A stretch of 64,000 bases of DNA from assembly GCA_041521345.1 (NCBI GenBank), contig JBGOHB010000002.1; one strand, written 5' to 3'. This DNA is from Virgibacillus_N oceani_A (GTDB lineage Bacteria > Bacillota > Bacilli > Bacillales > Amphibacillaceae). Below, in pieces: positions 15,137-24,039 of the stretch (position 1 is its first letter; every line of letters begins with the position of its first letter). The position numbers were made by a program, and so were the translations under genes. Under the pieces are notes generated by a model. The model saw only the letters and a program-made list of their open reading frames with translations, ran no database searches and was not told where the DNA came from.

Positions 15137-16071
15137 TAACCTTCACTCTTTACTTTTCTTAATACAATACTTTTTAGTGTATCAATAAATTGAGTATCCG
15201 CATTTGGCATTTCCGGGCGGTAATAATTTGCCCCGACATCATCACATACCACTTTACATTCATAATCATTGTCATATAAAACTTCCAAGTGATCAGCTAC
15301 AAAGCCGACAGGTGCATATACAAAAGAAGTGTATCCTTCCTGCTCAAACAGGTCCCGTGTTAAGTCTTGAACATCCGGGCCAAGCCATGGATCAGGCGTG
15401 TTTCCTTCACTTTGCCAGCCGATTTCGTAATTTTTCACATCCGCCTCTTCTGCAATTAATTTAGCTGTTTCTTCCAGCTGCTGCACATATGGATCACCGT
15501 CTTGCAGAATTTTCTCAGGTAAACTGTGTGCAGATACAATCAGTACTGCTTTTTCTCGCTCTGCTGCATCCATTCCCGAGTAGATTTCACGAATATTGTC
15601 AGCCCAAAACTTGATAAAACCGGGCTCATTATACCAGCTTTCCACGGATTCGATATGGATACCATGCTTTTCAGCTTCTTCCTTCGCCCGTCCATTGTAT
15701 GATTTCACACTGAATGTGGAATAATGAGGGGCGAGTACAATAGAAACTGCTTCTTTGATGCCATCATCAGCCATTTGCTGAAGGGCATCTTCAATAAATG
15801 GCGTGATATGTTTTAACCCTATATATACTTTAAACTCCATTTCATCCTGCGCTTCATTCAAGCTTTTCTCAAGGGAATATGCCTGGTCTTCAGTTATTTT
15901 TGCCAATGGAGAAATTCCGCCAATTGCTTTATAACGGCCTTTCAAATCCTGCAGCGCATCCGCTTCAGGCTTCCTTCCATGGCGGATATGCGTATAATAA
16001 GGTTCAATGTCTTCCTCTTTGTATGGTGTACCGTAAGCCATCACGAGTAATCCCATTTTTCTTTTTCCCAT
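15136..16071 (-). CDS. hemH: Ferrochelatase HemH (CpfC)
   Basis: A 311-residue class of ferrochelatase that inserts iron into coproporphyrin III. It contains the family block LLVMAYGTPY at the N-terminus, PHYSTFSV, the active-site segment VSAHSLPEKI with the conserved His, and the iron-ligand region QSEGNTPDPWLGPDVQD. Full length (B. subtilis 310). It begins 25 bases after hemE with AAGAGGTG upstream. Confidence 0.95.
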   Translation of the reverse strand: MGKRKMGLLVMAYGTPYKEEDIEPYYTHIRHGRKPEADALQDLKGRYKAIGGISPLAKITEDQAYSLEKSLNEAQDEMEFKVYIGLKHITPFIEDALQQMADDGIKEAVSIVLAPHYSTFSVKSYNGRAKEEAEKHGIHIESVESWYNEPGFIKFWADNIREIYSGMDAAEREKAVLIVSAHSLPEKILQDGDPYVQQLEETAKLIAEEADVKNYEIGWQSEGNTPDPWLGPDVQDLTRDLFEQEGYTSFVYAPVGFVADHLEVLYDNDYECKVVCDDVGANYYRPEMPNADTQFIDTLKSIVLRKVKSEG

Positions 16072-16096
16072 GTTAAAACACCTCTTCTTGAAAATA

Positions 16097-17128
16097 TTAC
16101 TGTTTTGAATACGTATGGATGAGTTCTGTTAATTTCTGTAATGTTGCAGGTTTAATATCCGGTGTAACCCCATGTCCCAGATTAAATACATGCTTCCCTT
16201 GTTCTTTCCCATCATCTAGTATATCTTTTGTCCGTGTTTCAATGGTTTCCCAATCAGCTAGTAAAATAGCCGGATCCAAATTTCCCTGGAGTACTTTTGT
16301 TACCCCCATTTGACGAGCTTCTGTAATAGAAGTGCGCCAATCCAGCCCAATAACATCTACAGGCAGATCATTCCATTCCATTAAAAGATGTCTGGCTCCA
16401 ACGCCAAATAAGATGAGAGGAACATTTTCTTCTTTCAATTTTGTAAAAATCCTATTCATAATCGGTTTAATAAAGACCCGGTAGTCAGCAGCATTTAAAG
16501 CACCTACCCATGAATCAAAAACCTGCACCGCTTTAACTCCGGCTTTTATCTGTGCTTTTACATACTTAACGATCATAGCTTCCAGTTTATCCATCAATGC
16601 AAACCATGTTGCAGGGTCCCCATACATGAGCGCCTTTGTTTTACTGTAATTTTTGGATGGGCCGCCTTCAATCATATAACTTGCTAATGTAAACGGTGCA
16701 CCGGTAAAGCCGATTAATGGCACATCCAGTTGTTCTTCCGTTAAAAGGCGGATCGTATCCAATACATAGGAAACGTCATTTTCCGGAATGATTTGACCGA
16801 GCATTTCCACATCACGCATCGTTTCAATTGGATTATGAATCACCGGACCAATCCCTGACTTGATTTCCACGTCAACCCCCAGTGCAGGAAGTGGAGACAT
16901 AATGTCTTTGTACAAAATAGCTGCATCGGTGCCATACTGTTCCACAGGCAAACGGGTGACATATGCACACAGTTCTGGCTGATGCGTAATCTCAAATAAA
17001 GAATACTTTTCCTTCAGCTTCCTGTATTCCGGCTGGGATCTGCCAGCTTGACGCATAAACCAAGCTGGCGTGTAGTCTGTTTTTTCTCCATTATAAGCTT
17101 TTAGTATCGTATCATTTAACTTATTCAC
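16097..17128 (-). CDS. hemE: Uroporphyrinogen III decarboxylase HemE
   Basis: A 343-residue enzyme that removes four carboxyl groups from uroporphyrinogen III to give coproporphyrinogen III. The signature PAWFMRQAGRSQPEYR lies at residues 21-36, and the second family block GAPFTLASYMIEGG is at about 140. The catalytic Asp is in LYKDIMSPLPALG. First gene of the hem operon; the preceding 150 bases hold its promoter region. Orientation and order agree with B. subtilis hemEHY. Confidence 0.95.
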   Translation of the reverse strand: MNKLNDTILKAYNGEKTDYTPAWFMRQAGRSQPEYRKLKEKYSLFEITHQPELCAYVTRLPVEQYGTDAAILYKDIMSPLPALGVDVEIKSGIGPVIHNPIETMRDVEMLGQIIPENDVSYVLDTIRLLTEEQLDVPLIGFTGAPFTLASYMIEGGPSKNYSKTKALMYGDPATWFALMDKLEAMIVKYVKAQIKAGVKAVQVFDSWVGALNAADYRVFIKPIMNRIFTKLKEENVPLILFGVGARHLLMEWNDLPVDVIGLDWRTSITEARQMGVTKVLQGNLDPAILLADWETIETRTKDILDDGKEQGKHVFNLGHGVTPDIKPATLQKLTELIHTYSKQ

Positions 17129-17290
17129 GTTAATTTCACCCTTTTTATATTTTCAACCATTACTAACTATATCGTTTTATTTCAAACATGTATATGAAAG
17201 TAAAATGATTGTCATGAATTTGTCTAATTTTTGAATGAGCGTTGTCTTTATCCATTATAGGCAAATGAGCCATTTCTCAAAACAACTCCG

Positions 17291-19441
17291 CTACCATGCA
17301 AAGGTAACGGATGGAGACCTTTGTCCTTCCTCTTTCGTTAAAGGGTTAAATGGTACAACATAGTAGCTTCCAGTATCAAATAATGCATGGTCGACAGCAA
17401 ATTCTGTTTTCCCTTCAATTTCGCCGACACGTTTATCAATACCATCCCTTTCTTCATATATGCGATAAATAACCCTATCATCATTAGAACCGTGCCATTT
17501 CAACACACCTTTGACAAGAGAAAAACTGCCAAATGCATACGACGCTTCTACATCTGTAACTTCAGGCATTTCGATCGGTTTGGGCAGTTTATCCACATTT
17601 GCCGGTTTGGTAAAGCTGTCTGCCAGAGGCGCTTGTTTATCGATTTCGGTTAAAATTGCCTTTGTCAGCCTTGTAGGATATTTACTTCCGCCTGTCAAAT
17701 AACGATTTTCATCGGACTTATCGTATCCTATCCATGAAGCAGTAATATATTCCGGTGTATATCCAGCAAACCAGGCATCCTTTGTCATTCCTTCTACAAT
17801 AGGATGCTCTGTAGAACCTGTCTTTCCGGCCAATGCTTTTTCATAAATTCCTGCAGAAGCGGTCCCTTTTTCAACGGTTTCCATTAGTATCTCCGTCATG
17901 TTCCAGGCTACCTGTGGTGTAAATATTTCCGTTGTTTGTGGCTGAGCCTGATAAAGCAACTCATGTTCCTTGCTGTAGATCCGTTCAATTGTATAAGAAT
18001 CTATCACCTCTCCGTATCTGGAAAAACCTGCATAGCTTTCCATCAATGTCTGTGGTGAAATTCCTTCCCTCAGTCCGCCTAATGCAATCGCTAGTCCATC
18101 ATCATCTAAGTTAATGTTCATTTTTTGCAAATAATTTTTTGCATATGGAATGCCAATTTGATCCAAAAGCCAAACGGATGGAGCATTTTTCGAATACATT
18201 AGTGCTTCATATAAAGATACCGCCCCATCATAGGTATTTGTTGCATTTGCTGCTGCATAACCGCCATAATCACTTAATTGATCCGGTATAAGCGTATAAG
18301 GGGTGAAACGCTCATTGTGCATCATCGCAGGGCCGTATACAGCAATCGGTTTTATCGTGGATCCGGGCTGCTGGTTTACGGTGACTCGGTTCAAGTTACC
18401 GAGCTGATAGTTTCTGCCGCCAATAGCTGAAACAATTCTGCCTGTTTCCTGTTCCATCATAATGAAAGCACCTTCTGCACCTTCTATATTGCCTGGGAAA
18501 TATTCATCATTTTGGAATTGGCTGTAAGCCGCTTTTTGTGCTGTTTCATCCATGTTTACGACTATTCGATATCCACCCCGTCGCAGTTCGTCCATTGACA
18601 ATTGATGTTCTGCAGCAGCTTCCCTTATGACAAGATCTGTATAACTATCCAGCCATGGTGTTTCCTCTTTCTTTTGCAAATCAAGCCCAAGCGGTTTATA
18701 TTGTTCATGTATTTTTTGTTCTGTAGAAATCACGCCGGTACTTTCCATAGCATGCAGCACCACATCTCTGCGCTCCAAGGCTTTTTCTGGATGTTCTATT
18801 GGTGAATAACCATTTGGTGCCTTTGCTAACCCTGCCAGCATCGCACCTTCAGCAACAGATAAATCTCTTGCTGTTTTGGAAAAGAAATAATTGGAGGCAG
18901 TTTCCACCCCGTATAACCCATTCCCAAAATAAATTTCATTTAAATATAGTTCTAAAATGTGATCTTTGGAATACTCCTGTTCCAGATATATGGCCGACAT
19001 GACTTCTTTCGTTTTCCGCATCCATGTTTTATCATTGGTTAAAAAGAGATTTTTGGCAACCTGCTGTGTGATCGTACTGGCTCCTTCTACTTTTTCCACA
19101 GCTATAAGGTCCCGTGCAACTGCCCGTACTACAGACTTAAAATCAACACCCGCGTGATCGTAGAACCTTCTATCCTCAATGGAAATAACAGCCTGCTGGA
19201 CATGGTCAGGAATTTGATCAATGGACAGAAGCGTACGGTTCTCATTATAAAGCTTTCCGATCACCTGACCTTCTCTCGTTTCGAATGTTGTTGCCGTGTC
19301 CAAAATCAGATCTTCTTCATCCACTACTAATCTTCCGCCAAATAAAATAAAAGAGAATCCTATGATACCAAGGAGTAGGATTGAACTTATACTATATATA
19401 ATCCATTTCACTTTCTTCGATAGATTAAAATACTTTTTCAT
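17291..19441 (-). CDS. pbpF: Class A penicillin-binding protein PbpF (2C-like)
   Basis: A 716-residue bifunctional cell-wall synthase with a short cytoplasmic head and one membrane anchor (about 13-32). The glycosyltransferase domain (GT51) shows EDRRFYDHAGVD and GASTITQQVAKNLFL. The transpeptidase domain shows the nucleophile in PGSTIKP, SKN in YSKNAPS and KTGST. It polymerises and cross-links peptidoglycan outside the membrane. B. subtilis has pbpF in the same place beside yhgC/hemE. I chose ATG 19441 (AGAGGTG upstream) over a frame extension starting MCRGEH. The C-terminal 80 residues form an extra beta-like extension. Confidence 0.92.
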   Translation of the reverse strand: MKKYFNLSKKVKWIIYSISSILLLGIIGFSFILFGGRLVVDEEDLILDTATTFETREGQVIGKLYNENRTLLSIDQIPDHVQQAVISIEDRRFYDHAGVDFKSVVRAVARDLIAVEKVEGASTITQQVAKNLFLTNDKTWMRKTKEVMSAIYLEQEYSKDHILELYLNEIYFGNGLYGVETASNYFFSKTARDLSVAEGAMLAGLAKAPNGYSPIEHPEKALERRDVVLHAMESTGVISTEQKIHEQYKPLGLDLQKKEETPWLDSYTDLVIREAAAEHQLSMDELRRGGYRIVVNMDETAQKAAYSQFQNDEYFPGNIEGAEGAFIMMEQETGRIVSAIGGRNYQLGNLNRVTVNQQPGSTIKPIAVYGPAMMHNERFTPYTLIPDQLSDYGGYAAANATNTYDGAVSLYEALMYSKNAPSVWLLDQIGIPYAKNYLQKMNINLDDDGLAIALGGLREGISPQTLMESYAGFSRYGEVIDSYTIERIYSKEHELLYQAQPQTTEIFTPQVAWNMTEILMETVEKGTASAGIYEKALAGKTGSTEHPIVEGMTKDAWFAGYTPEYITASWIGYDKSDENRYLTGGSKYPTRLTKAILTEIDKQAPLADSFTKPANVDKLPKPIEMPEVTDVEASYAFGSFSLVKGVLKWHGSNDDRVIYRIYEERDGIDKRVGEIEGKTEFAVDHALFDTGSYYVVPFNPLTKEEGQRSPSVTFAW

Positions 19442-19504
19442 TTTTATATGTTCACCTCTACACAATGTATTATACGATAGATAAAGAGAATCTTAAAGTT
19501 GAAA

Positions 19505-19550
19505 CTTCAGTTAGTAGGAGGTTCCCTTCCTCTACTTTCAGTTTTTAGCT
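19505..19550. other. Hairpin in the pbpF-hmoB intergenic region
   Basis: TAGTAGGAGG / CCTCTACT flanks a short loop and is followed on the plus strand by CAGTTTTT. It lies about 70-110 bases upstream of the pbpF start, in its leader or promoter region, on the side of the divergent gene hmoB. Could be a terminator relic or a leader structure; I cannot decide. Confidence 0.25.
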
Positions 19551-19698
19551 TCTCATGCATAGAGGCGGGGATATTACAACTGTGAATGTATGACAAAGTG
19601 ACAAATATGCCATCTGAATGATTTAAGTAAATATTTGACTGAACCCTGCTTTTGTAAGGTACTATGATAATAAGAAAGAAATGAGAGGAGTTTTTAAT

Positions 19699-20202
19699 TT
19701 GAAAGCTTATATGACAAACGGTACTTCGGAATTTTTAATGAAACTTCGAGATAAACACCCAGCAATAGAATTTCATCTTATGACTAGTTCAAGCGGAGCA
19801 CTTGCTTATTATGAAGGGGAAAATAAAAAGGTGTTTTCTGCAGGACGCGAGTATGAAGCATTGATTCAAACAGGTACGTTAAAGGAAGCGGGATATGTTG
19901 TTATGAATAATATTCCTGTAACCGACGATGGAAGAGCACCTTTTGAAGAAAGGTTTAAAAACCGTAAGAATGCCGTAGACAATATGCCGGGATTCCAGGC
20001 ATTTCGCTTTTTAAGACCGAAAAAAGGAAATACATACGTGGTGATGACCCAATGGAGATCTGCAAGTGATTTTGAAAACTGGAAGGAATCCGATCAGTTT
20101 AAAAAAGCCCATAAAGATCAGGCAGCAAAACCGCCTGCCTATTTTGCCGACAGACCATTTATCACCGCTTATCACATGCTGGAGGAAGAGGAATCAGAAT
20201 GA
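19699..20202 (+). CDS. hmoB: Haem-degrading monooxygenase HmoB (YhgC)
   Basis: A 167-residue ABM-fold protein. The C-terminal half contains the antibiotic-monooxygenase/haem-oxygenase block FEERFKNRKNAVDNMPGFQA ... YVVMTQWRSASDFENWKESD, the hallmark of HmoA/HmoB. These enzymes open haem to release iron. The start is TTG 19699 (GAGAGGAG 8 bases upstream): the product then begins MKAYMTNGTSEFL, matching HmoB MKVYITYGTADFL, whereas the ATG at 19681 overlaps the ribosome site itself. It is next to pbpF and the haem synthesis operon, as in B. subtilis. Confidence 0.88.
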   Translation: MKAYMTNGTSEFLMKLRDKHPAIEFHLMTSSSGALAYYEGENKKVFSAGREYEALIQTGTLKEAGYVVMNNIPVTDDGRAPFEERFKNRKNAVDNMPGFQAFRFLRPKKGNTYVVMTQWRSASDFENWKESDQFKKAHKDQAAKPPAYFADRPFITAYHMLEEEESE

Positions 20203-20440
20203 ATTTCACTCAGGTTTAAGCGAGAGTAATCACCCGAATTTGCGGGATGATGCATCCAATAATTTCCTCAATGGATGTCATTGGAATAAATTAGGAAATG
20301 ACAAATTATAGAACACACCTATGGTTTCTCATTTTGCTGAAGATACGAAATAACATTCCATTGAACCCTAAGGTGCGTAATTGAACTACCATAAGATCAC
20401 GTACCTATTATGATTCTCTATTACCTGAACAACAACAAAC

Positions 20441-20475
20441 AAGCCATTAGCCCCACATTGCTAATGGCTTTATTT
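20441..20475. terminator. Bidirectional terminator between hmoB and the thioredoxin-like gene
   Basis: AAGCCATTAGC / GCTAATGGCTT with an 8-base loop; A/T tracts on both sides let it serve both convergent genes. Confidence 0.7.
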
Positions 20476-20484
20476 GTCATTCCA

Positions 20485-20964
20485 TTAATCGTTCACAAAT
20501 TCATCAAAGAATGATTGGAATTCTTCTTCCGGGCGCTGTCCAACAATGCGTGCAACTTCCTCACCGTCTTCATAATGAATGAGTGTTGGCGTTGATTCTA
20601 TGGCATATTGCCTTCCTTCCTGACCAAACTCCAATAAATTGAATTGCTTCATATCTATATCATTTTCTTTTGCCAACGGCGCTAAATACGGCGTTGTTTC
20701 TACACAAAATTGGCAGGTTGGACTAAAGAAATAAACCGTAACATCTTCCCCGTTATCCATCTGTTCACTAAGGTCATCCGGCAATATTATATTGTCATAA
20801 TTCGGATCCCCCAGCTGATCAATGGTTGGCTGCTCCAGATTTGTTGTTCCATATGGGTTATCATTATCTTCCATTGCTTGATTGTTCTGGTAAGTAACGA
20901 CAAAGAATAACGCGCCAAATAATAAAACAATTACTCCAATAAAAATAAAAACTTTCTTTTGCAC
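20485..20964 (-). CDS. Membrane-anchored thioredoxin-like protein
   Basis: A 159-residue extracytoplasmic thioredoxin-fold protein. It has an N-terminal anchor (residues 4-26) and a linker rich in Asn/Asp. The fold follows with the active site FFSPTCQFCVET (CQFC, near residue 82-85), an unusual pair compared with CGPC or CPHC. The cis-proline ESTPTLIHYEDG segment is present. Its start overlaps the bdbC stop, so the two are co-translated: it is the probable redox partner of that membrane quinone-linked oxidase. It functionally replaces BdbD in this pair; likely role is disulfide formation in secreted proteins (inference). Confidence 0.82.
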   Translation of the reverse strand: MQKKVFIFIGVIVLLFGALFFVVTYQNNQAMEDNDNPYGTTNLEQPTIDQLGDPNYDNIILPDDLSEQMDNGEDVTVYFFSPTCQFCVETTPYLAPLAKENDIDMKQFNLLEFGQEGRQYAIESTPTLIHYEDGEEVARIVGQRPEEEFQSFFDEFVND

Positions 20965-21398
20965 TATCTATTCCTCCTTTGCTCTTTCAATAAGAGCAGA
21001 TGTAATATAAATATGATCATAAAGGCAGTACCTGCTAGAAATGGTATTGTAATAAAGTCTAGATAATTTACATACTGGAAATTACATGGAACGAGTCCGC
21101 ATGCATCCCCTGCTGCCTGTAATGCCGGCAGTTTCTGCACCAAATAGTGATAAATGGAAACAAGCATCCCGATTCCGCTTAATATTAAACCAGGTAGTGC
21201 AATAGATATTTCTTTTTTAAACATAGCGACACCATAAATGACAACGAGCGGATACATCAATATCCGTTGTATCCAACACAGTTCACAAGGCGCGTAACCC
21301 AAAACCTCCGAATAGAACAGACTGCCAGCTAATGCAATAAAAGCCTGCGCCCAGATCAGCATTAGCAGATTTTCTGCCCGCTTCGTCAAATTTGACAT
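20964..21398 (-). CDS. bdbC: Disulfide oxidoreductase BdbC (DsbB family)
   Basis: A 144-residue four-helix membrane protein of the DsbB family. The first loop has the redox pair in APCELCWIQR (CELC) and the second periplasmic-side loop has the pair in DACGLVPCNF. It reoxidises an extracytoplasmic thiol oxidase and passes electrons to quinone. ATG 21398 is preferred because GAGAGGAA lies about 10 bases upstream. It forms a two-gene operon with the thioredoxin-like gene downstream. Confidence 0.9.
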   Translation of the reverse strand: MSNLTKRAENLLMLIWAQAFIALAGSLFYSEVLGYAPCELCWIQRILMYPLVVIYGVAMFKKEISIALPGLILSGIGMLVSIYHYLVQKLPALQAAGDACGLVPCNFQYVNYLDFITIPFLAGTAFMIIFILHLLLLKEQRRNR

Positions 21399-21576
21399 AG
21401 GCAAGATTCCTCTCTATACGTGTACATTAATATTATACAAACGATACGAAGAAAAAACAAAGGCCTTGCCCAAGTCCAATGTTACATTTTGGTGAACAAG
21501 CCCCCAGACACTATTTTTATTATACAAGGTTACATTTAGTAAGTAAAAAATTTTTTCTTATGAGGAATTCAGTCAT

Positions 21577-22206
21577 TCATCCAATCAGCTGATTCTTATG
21601 TGCATAAACTGCCGCCTGTGTCCTGTCATGAACTTCAAGCTTGGATAAAATATTGCTTACATGTGTTTTCACTGTTTTAATACCAATATAAAGTTTTTCA
21701 CTTATTTCCTGGTTGGTCATTCCGTTCCCAATGCAAATAAGTACTTCCAGCTCTCGTTCTGTTAAATCTTCATGCAACTTTCTTTTTTCCTGACGAAAAT
21801 TAGTCATCATTTTACCCGCTACTTTTGGTTCAATTACATTTTCTCCATCAGCCGCTTTTTTAATAGCACCTGCAATTTCGGTTGCAGAGGAAGTTTTCAG
21901 GATATAACTGAATGCCCCGGCTTCAATTGCCGGAAAAACCTGTTCGTCATCATAATAGCTGGTAAGAATAATGATTTTGCATTCCGGATATTTTTCCATA
22001 ACCTGCTTTGTCGCATCAATCCCAGTTCCATTTTCCATAATTAAATCCATCAATACGACATCAGGCTGTTTTTCAATAATCAGGGCAGCCCCGTCATTCC
22101 CGCTTGAAGCTTCTCCAATCACATCAATGTTATCTTCTGTTTGCAAATATGCGATAATCCCCTTCCGTACCACGTCATGATCATCCACGACAATAACTCG
22201 AACCAT
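21577..22206 (-). CDS. liaR: Response regulator LiaR (NarL family)
   Basis: A 209-residue response regulator. The receiver domain (1-120) has the acidic pocket DDH at 8-10, phospho-acceptor Asp54 (VVLMDLIM), Thr in ILTSYY and Lys in YILKTSS. The LuxR-type HTH is at about 145-205 (LTERELEVLICIGNGMTNQEI). Sequence and the liaF-liaS-liaR order identify LiaR, the cell-envelope stress regulator. I chose ATG 22206 with GGGAGTGGGG upstream rather than GTG three codons earlier. No liaI or liaH gene is next to it. Confidence 0.92.
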   Translation of the reverse strand: MVRVIVVDDHDVVRKGIIAYLQTEDNIDVIGEASSGNDGAALIIEKQPDVVLMDLIMENGTGIDATKQVMEKYPECKIIILTSYYDDEQVFPAIEAGAFSYILKTSSATEIAGAIKKAADGENVIEPKVAGKMMTNFRQEKRKLHEDLTERELEVLICIGNGMTNQEISEKLYIGIKTVKTHVSNILSKLEVHDRTQAAVYAHKNQLIG

Positions 22207-22231
22207 GTTCCCCACTCCCTATAATTTTCAT

Positions 22232-23272
22232 TTACATTGGAATACGTATGTCAATATACGTTCCCTCATCTTTATTCGTACGTATCGTAAACCTGCCCCC
22301 AATTTCCTCCGTTCTCTCACGCATTGTTTTCAATCCGTAAGAAGCTTTTTTGCCGGAATCTTCTTCCATATCGAACCCTTTACCATTATCCCGGATATGT
22401 AAAAACAACTCTTGCTTCCTAGTAAGAAATTCAATTTTAACCACAGTTGCATTGGCATGTCGCAAAATATTGGAAAGTGCTTCCTGTACGATGCGAAATA
22501 CATGTTCTTCCACTGTTTCCGAGAGCATCAGATCTGATTCAAGCCCCAGCTGGAATTCTATCTGGCTTTTTTGTTTCAGTTCTTCAACAAGCTTCTGGAT
22601 CCCCGTTGGAAGTGAATCTCCGGATAATTGTACAGGTCTAAGGTGTAAAAGCAACGCACGCATTTCCGTCTGGGTTTGTGTACCCGCTTTTACTACATCT
22701 GTCAATTGCTCCTTTGCTTTTTCAGGGTTCTGTTCAAATTGCTTCAGTGCCGCTTCAGACATCATTGTCAAGGCGAAAAGCTGCTGACTCACGGCATCAT
22801 GCAAATCACGCGCCAGCCGCTGCCTCTCTTCAATTACAGCTGACTTATGCGCACTTTTTGCCAATTCCGATTTTTCATCCGCCATTCGCTGCAGGGATTT
22901 TACCTGTTCTTCCAATTTTTCTCCCAGTTCATTCAGCTCATCACCGATTCTGGTAATCTCATCGCTGTCCTCCACATAGTTCAGCCTGGAGGAGTATGTG
23001 CCATTAGCAAAATGTTTAATCACAACAGAAATACCGTCCATCTTTGTTTTCAGGTTTCCGCTTGTGGTAAAACCTGTATATATAGCAATTATGATTCCTA
23101 AAACGATATATAATGATATAAATAAAAAGATACTGCCAGCTGTCAGCCATTCCGGACTAAAAAGTACATAAACAGTTAAAAGAATCGCCAATATCGTCAC
23201 CATAGTAATAAACCATCCATTTAAGTGGGAACGGATAAACAGAAATCGTATACTTGAAAATCTTTTTTTCAT
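22232..23272 (-). CDS. liaS: Sensor histidine kinase LiaS
   Basis: A 346-residue kinase with two membrane helices (about 20-40 and 45-68) separated by a very short extracellular loop, typical of intramembrane-sensing kinases. A HAMP segment follows at 70-130, then the HisKA_3 dimerisation box with the phospho-histidine His158 (RLARDLHDAVSQQLF). The HATPase domain has VQEALSNILRHA and DNGKGFD. It responds to lipid II cycle interference together with LiaF. Spaced 11 bases from liaF and 25 from liaR. Confidence 0.92.
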   Translation of the reverse strand: MKKRFSSIRFLFIRSHLNGWFITMVTILAILLTVYVLFSPEWLTAGSIFLFISLYIVLGIIIAIYTGFTTSGNLKTKMDGISVVIKHFANGTYSSRLNYVEDSDEITRIGDELNELGEKLEEQVKSLQRMADEKSELAKSAHKSAVIEERQRLARDLHDAVSQQLFALTMMSEAALKQFEQNPEKAKEQLTDVVKAGTQTQTEMRALLLHLRPVQLSGDSLPTGIQKLVEELKQKSQIEFQLGLESDLMLSETVEEHVFRIVQEALSNILRHANATVVKIEFLTRKQELFLHIRDNGKGFDMEEDSGKKASYGLKTMRERTEEIGGRFTIRTNKDEGTYIDIRIPM

Positions 23273-23283
23273 TTTGTACCCCT

Positions 23284-24039
23284 CTATGCCTGGTCGATTC
23301 GGATCGATCCGGCTTTTAATTTAATGGTAAAGTCTATTTTTTGTACCGCGGATTTATAGTTGATTGTTTCAAATTCCAGTGACCGCTGTAATCCATCCTG
23401 CCGCTGGCCGACTATTTCAATCTCTCCTGCCTTTACCGATGCTTCCACCCGAAATTCCACATTTTCCGGCATAATAATGTTTACATCCCCCGCAAGTGAT
23501 TTAATCATGATCGGAATCTCTTCTTCAGGGATAAAAGCTTTGGTAAAATCAAAATAAAAATCTCCGGCCATATGACTTACGTTCATCGGCTTCACTTTCC
23601 AATTAGGCTCATTATATTCATGAGAGCCAACCATTGATTTATTAGGATTGTAATATTCCTTCTTTCCATCATTTTCTCTCACAACAACAACTCTATTCGA
23701 TGATATTCCAAAAATCAAAAAGCCGATATAAATGATTAATAAAGGCCATAATTTTAATACATCTCGAAAAGCAAAGGAGACTACATCAAACCGATCCAAC
23801 AGCAATAATGTGCCTAAGATCAGAAAAAATGATCCAAAGACCCAGCTCCCTCCTTTTTTCCTTAAATAATAGATCAGCCATTTCAAACCAATAGCCACGA
23901 AAAATATAGGGTAAATATATACCCATGTCAAGCCGAAATCAGAACTAACTATATCCAAATTAGTAAGTACAAGCATAATTCCAATAATTATTAGAAATAC
24001 CGCCAGGAAATAACGAAAAATTCTTTTCAATTTTTTCAC
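23284..24039 (-). CDS. liaF: LiaF, negative modulator of the LiaRS system
   Basis: A 251-residue membrane protein with four N-terminal hydrophobic segments (residues about 8-115) and a C-terminal beta-rich domain (about 150-250) rich in short strands, as in LiaF/YvqF. In B. subtilis LiaF keeps LiaS off in the absence of envelope stress. Its ATG overlaps the stop of the MFS gene upstream (ATGA), so translation is coupled to that transporter. Confidence 0.9.
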   Translation of the reverse strand: MKKLKRIFRYFLAVFLIIIGIMLVLTNLDIVSSDFGLTWVYIYPIFFVAIGLKWLIYYLRKKGGSWVFGSFFLILGTLLLLDRFDVVSFAFRDVLKLWPLLIIYIGFLIFGISSNRVVVVRENDGKKEYYNPNKSMVGSHEYNEPNWKVKPMNVSHMAGDFYFDFTKAFIPEEEIPIMIKSLAGDVNIIMPENVEFRVEASVKAGEIEIVGQRQDGLQRSLEFETINYKSAVQKIDFTIKLKAGSIRIDQA

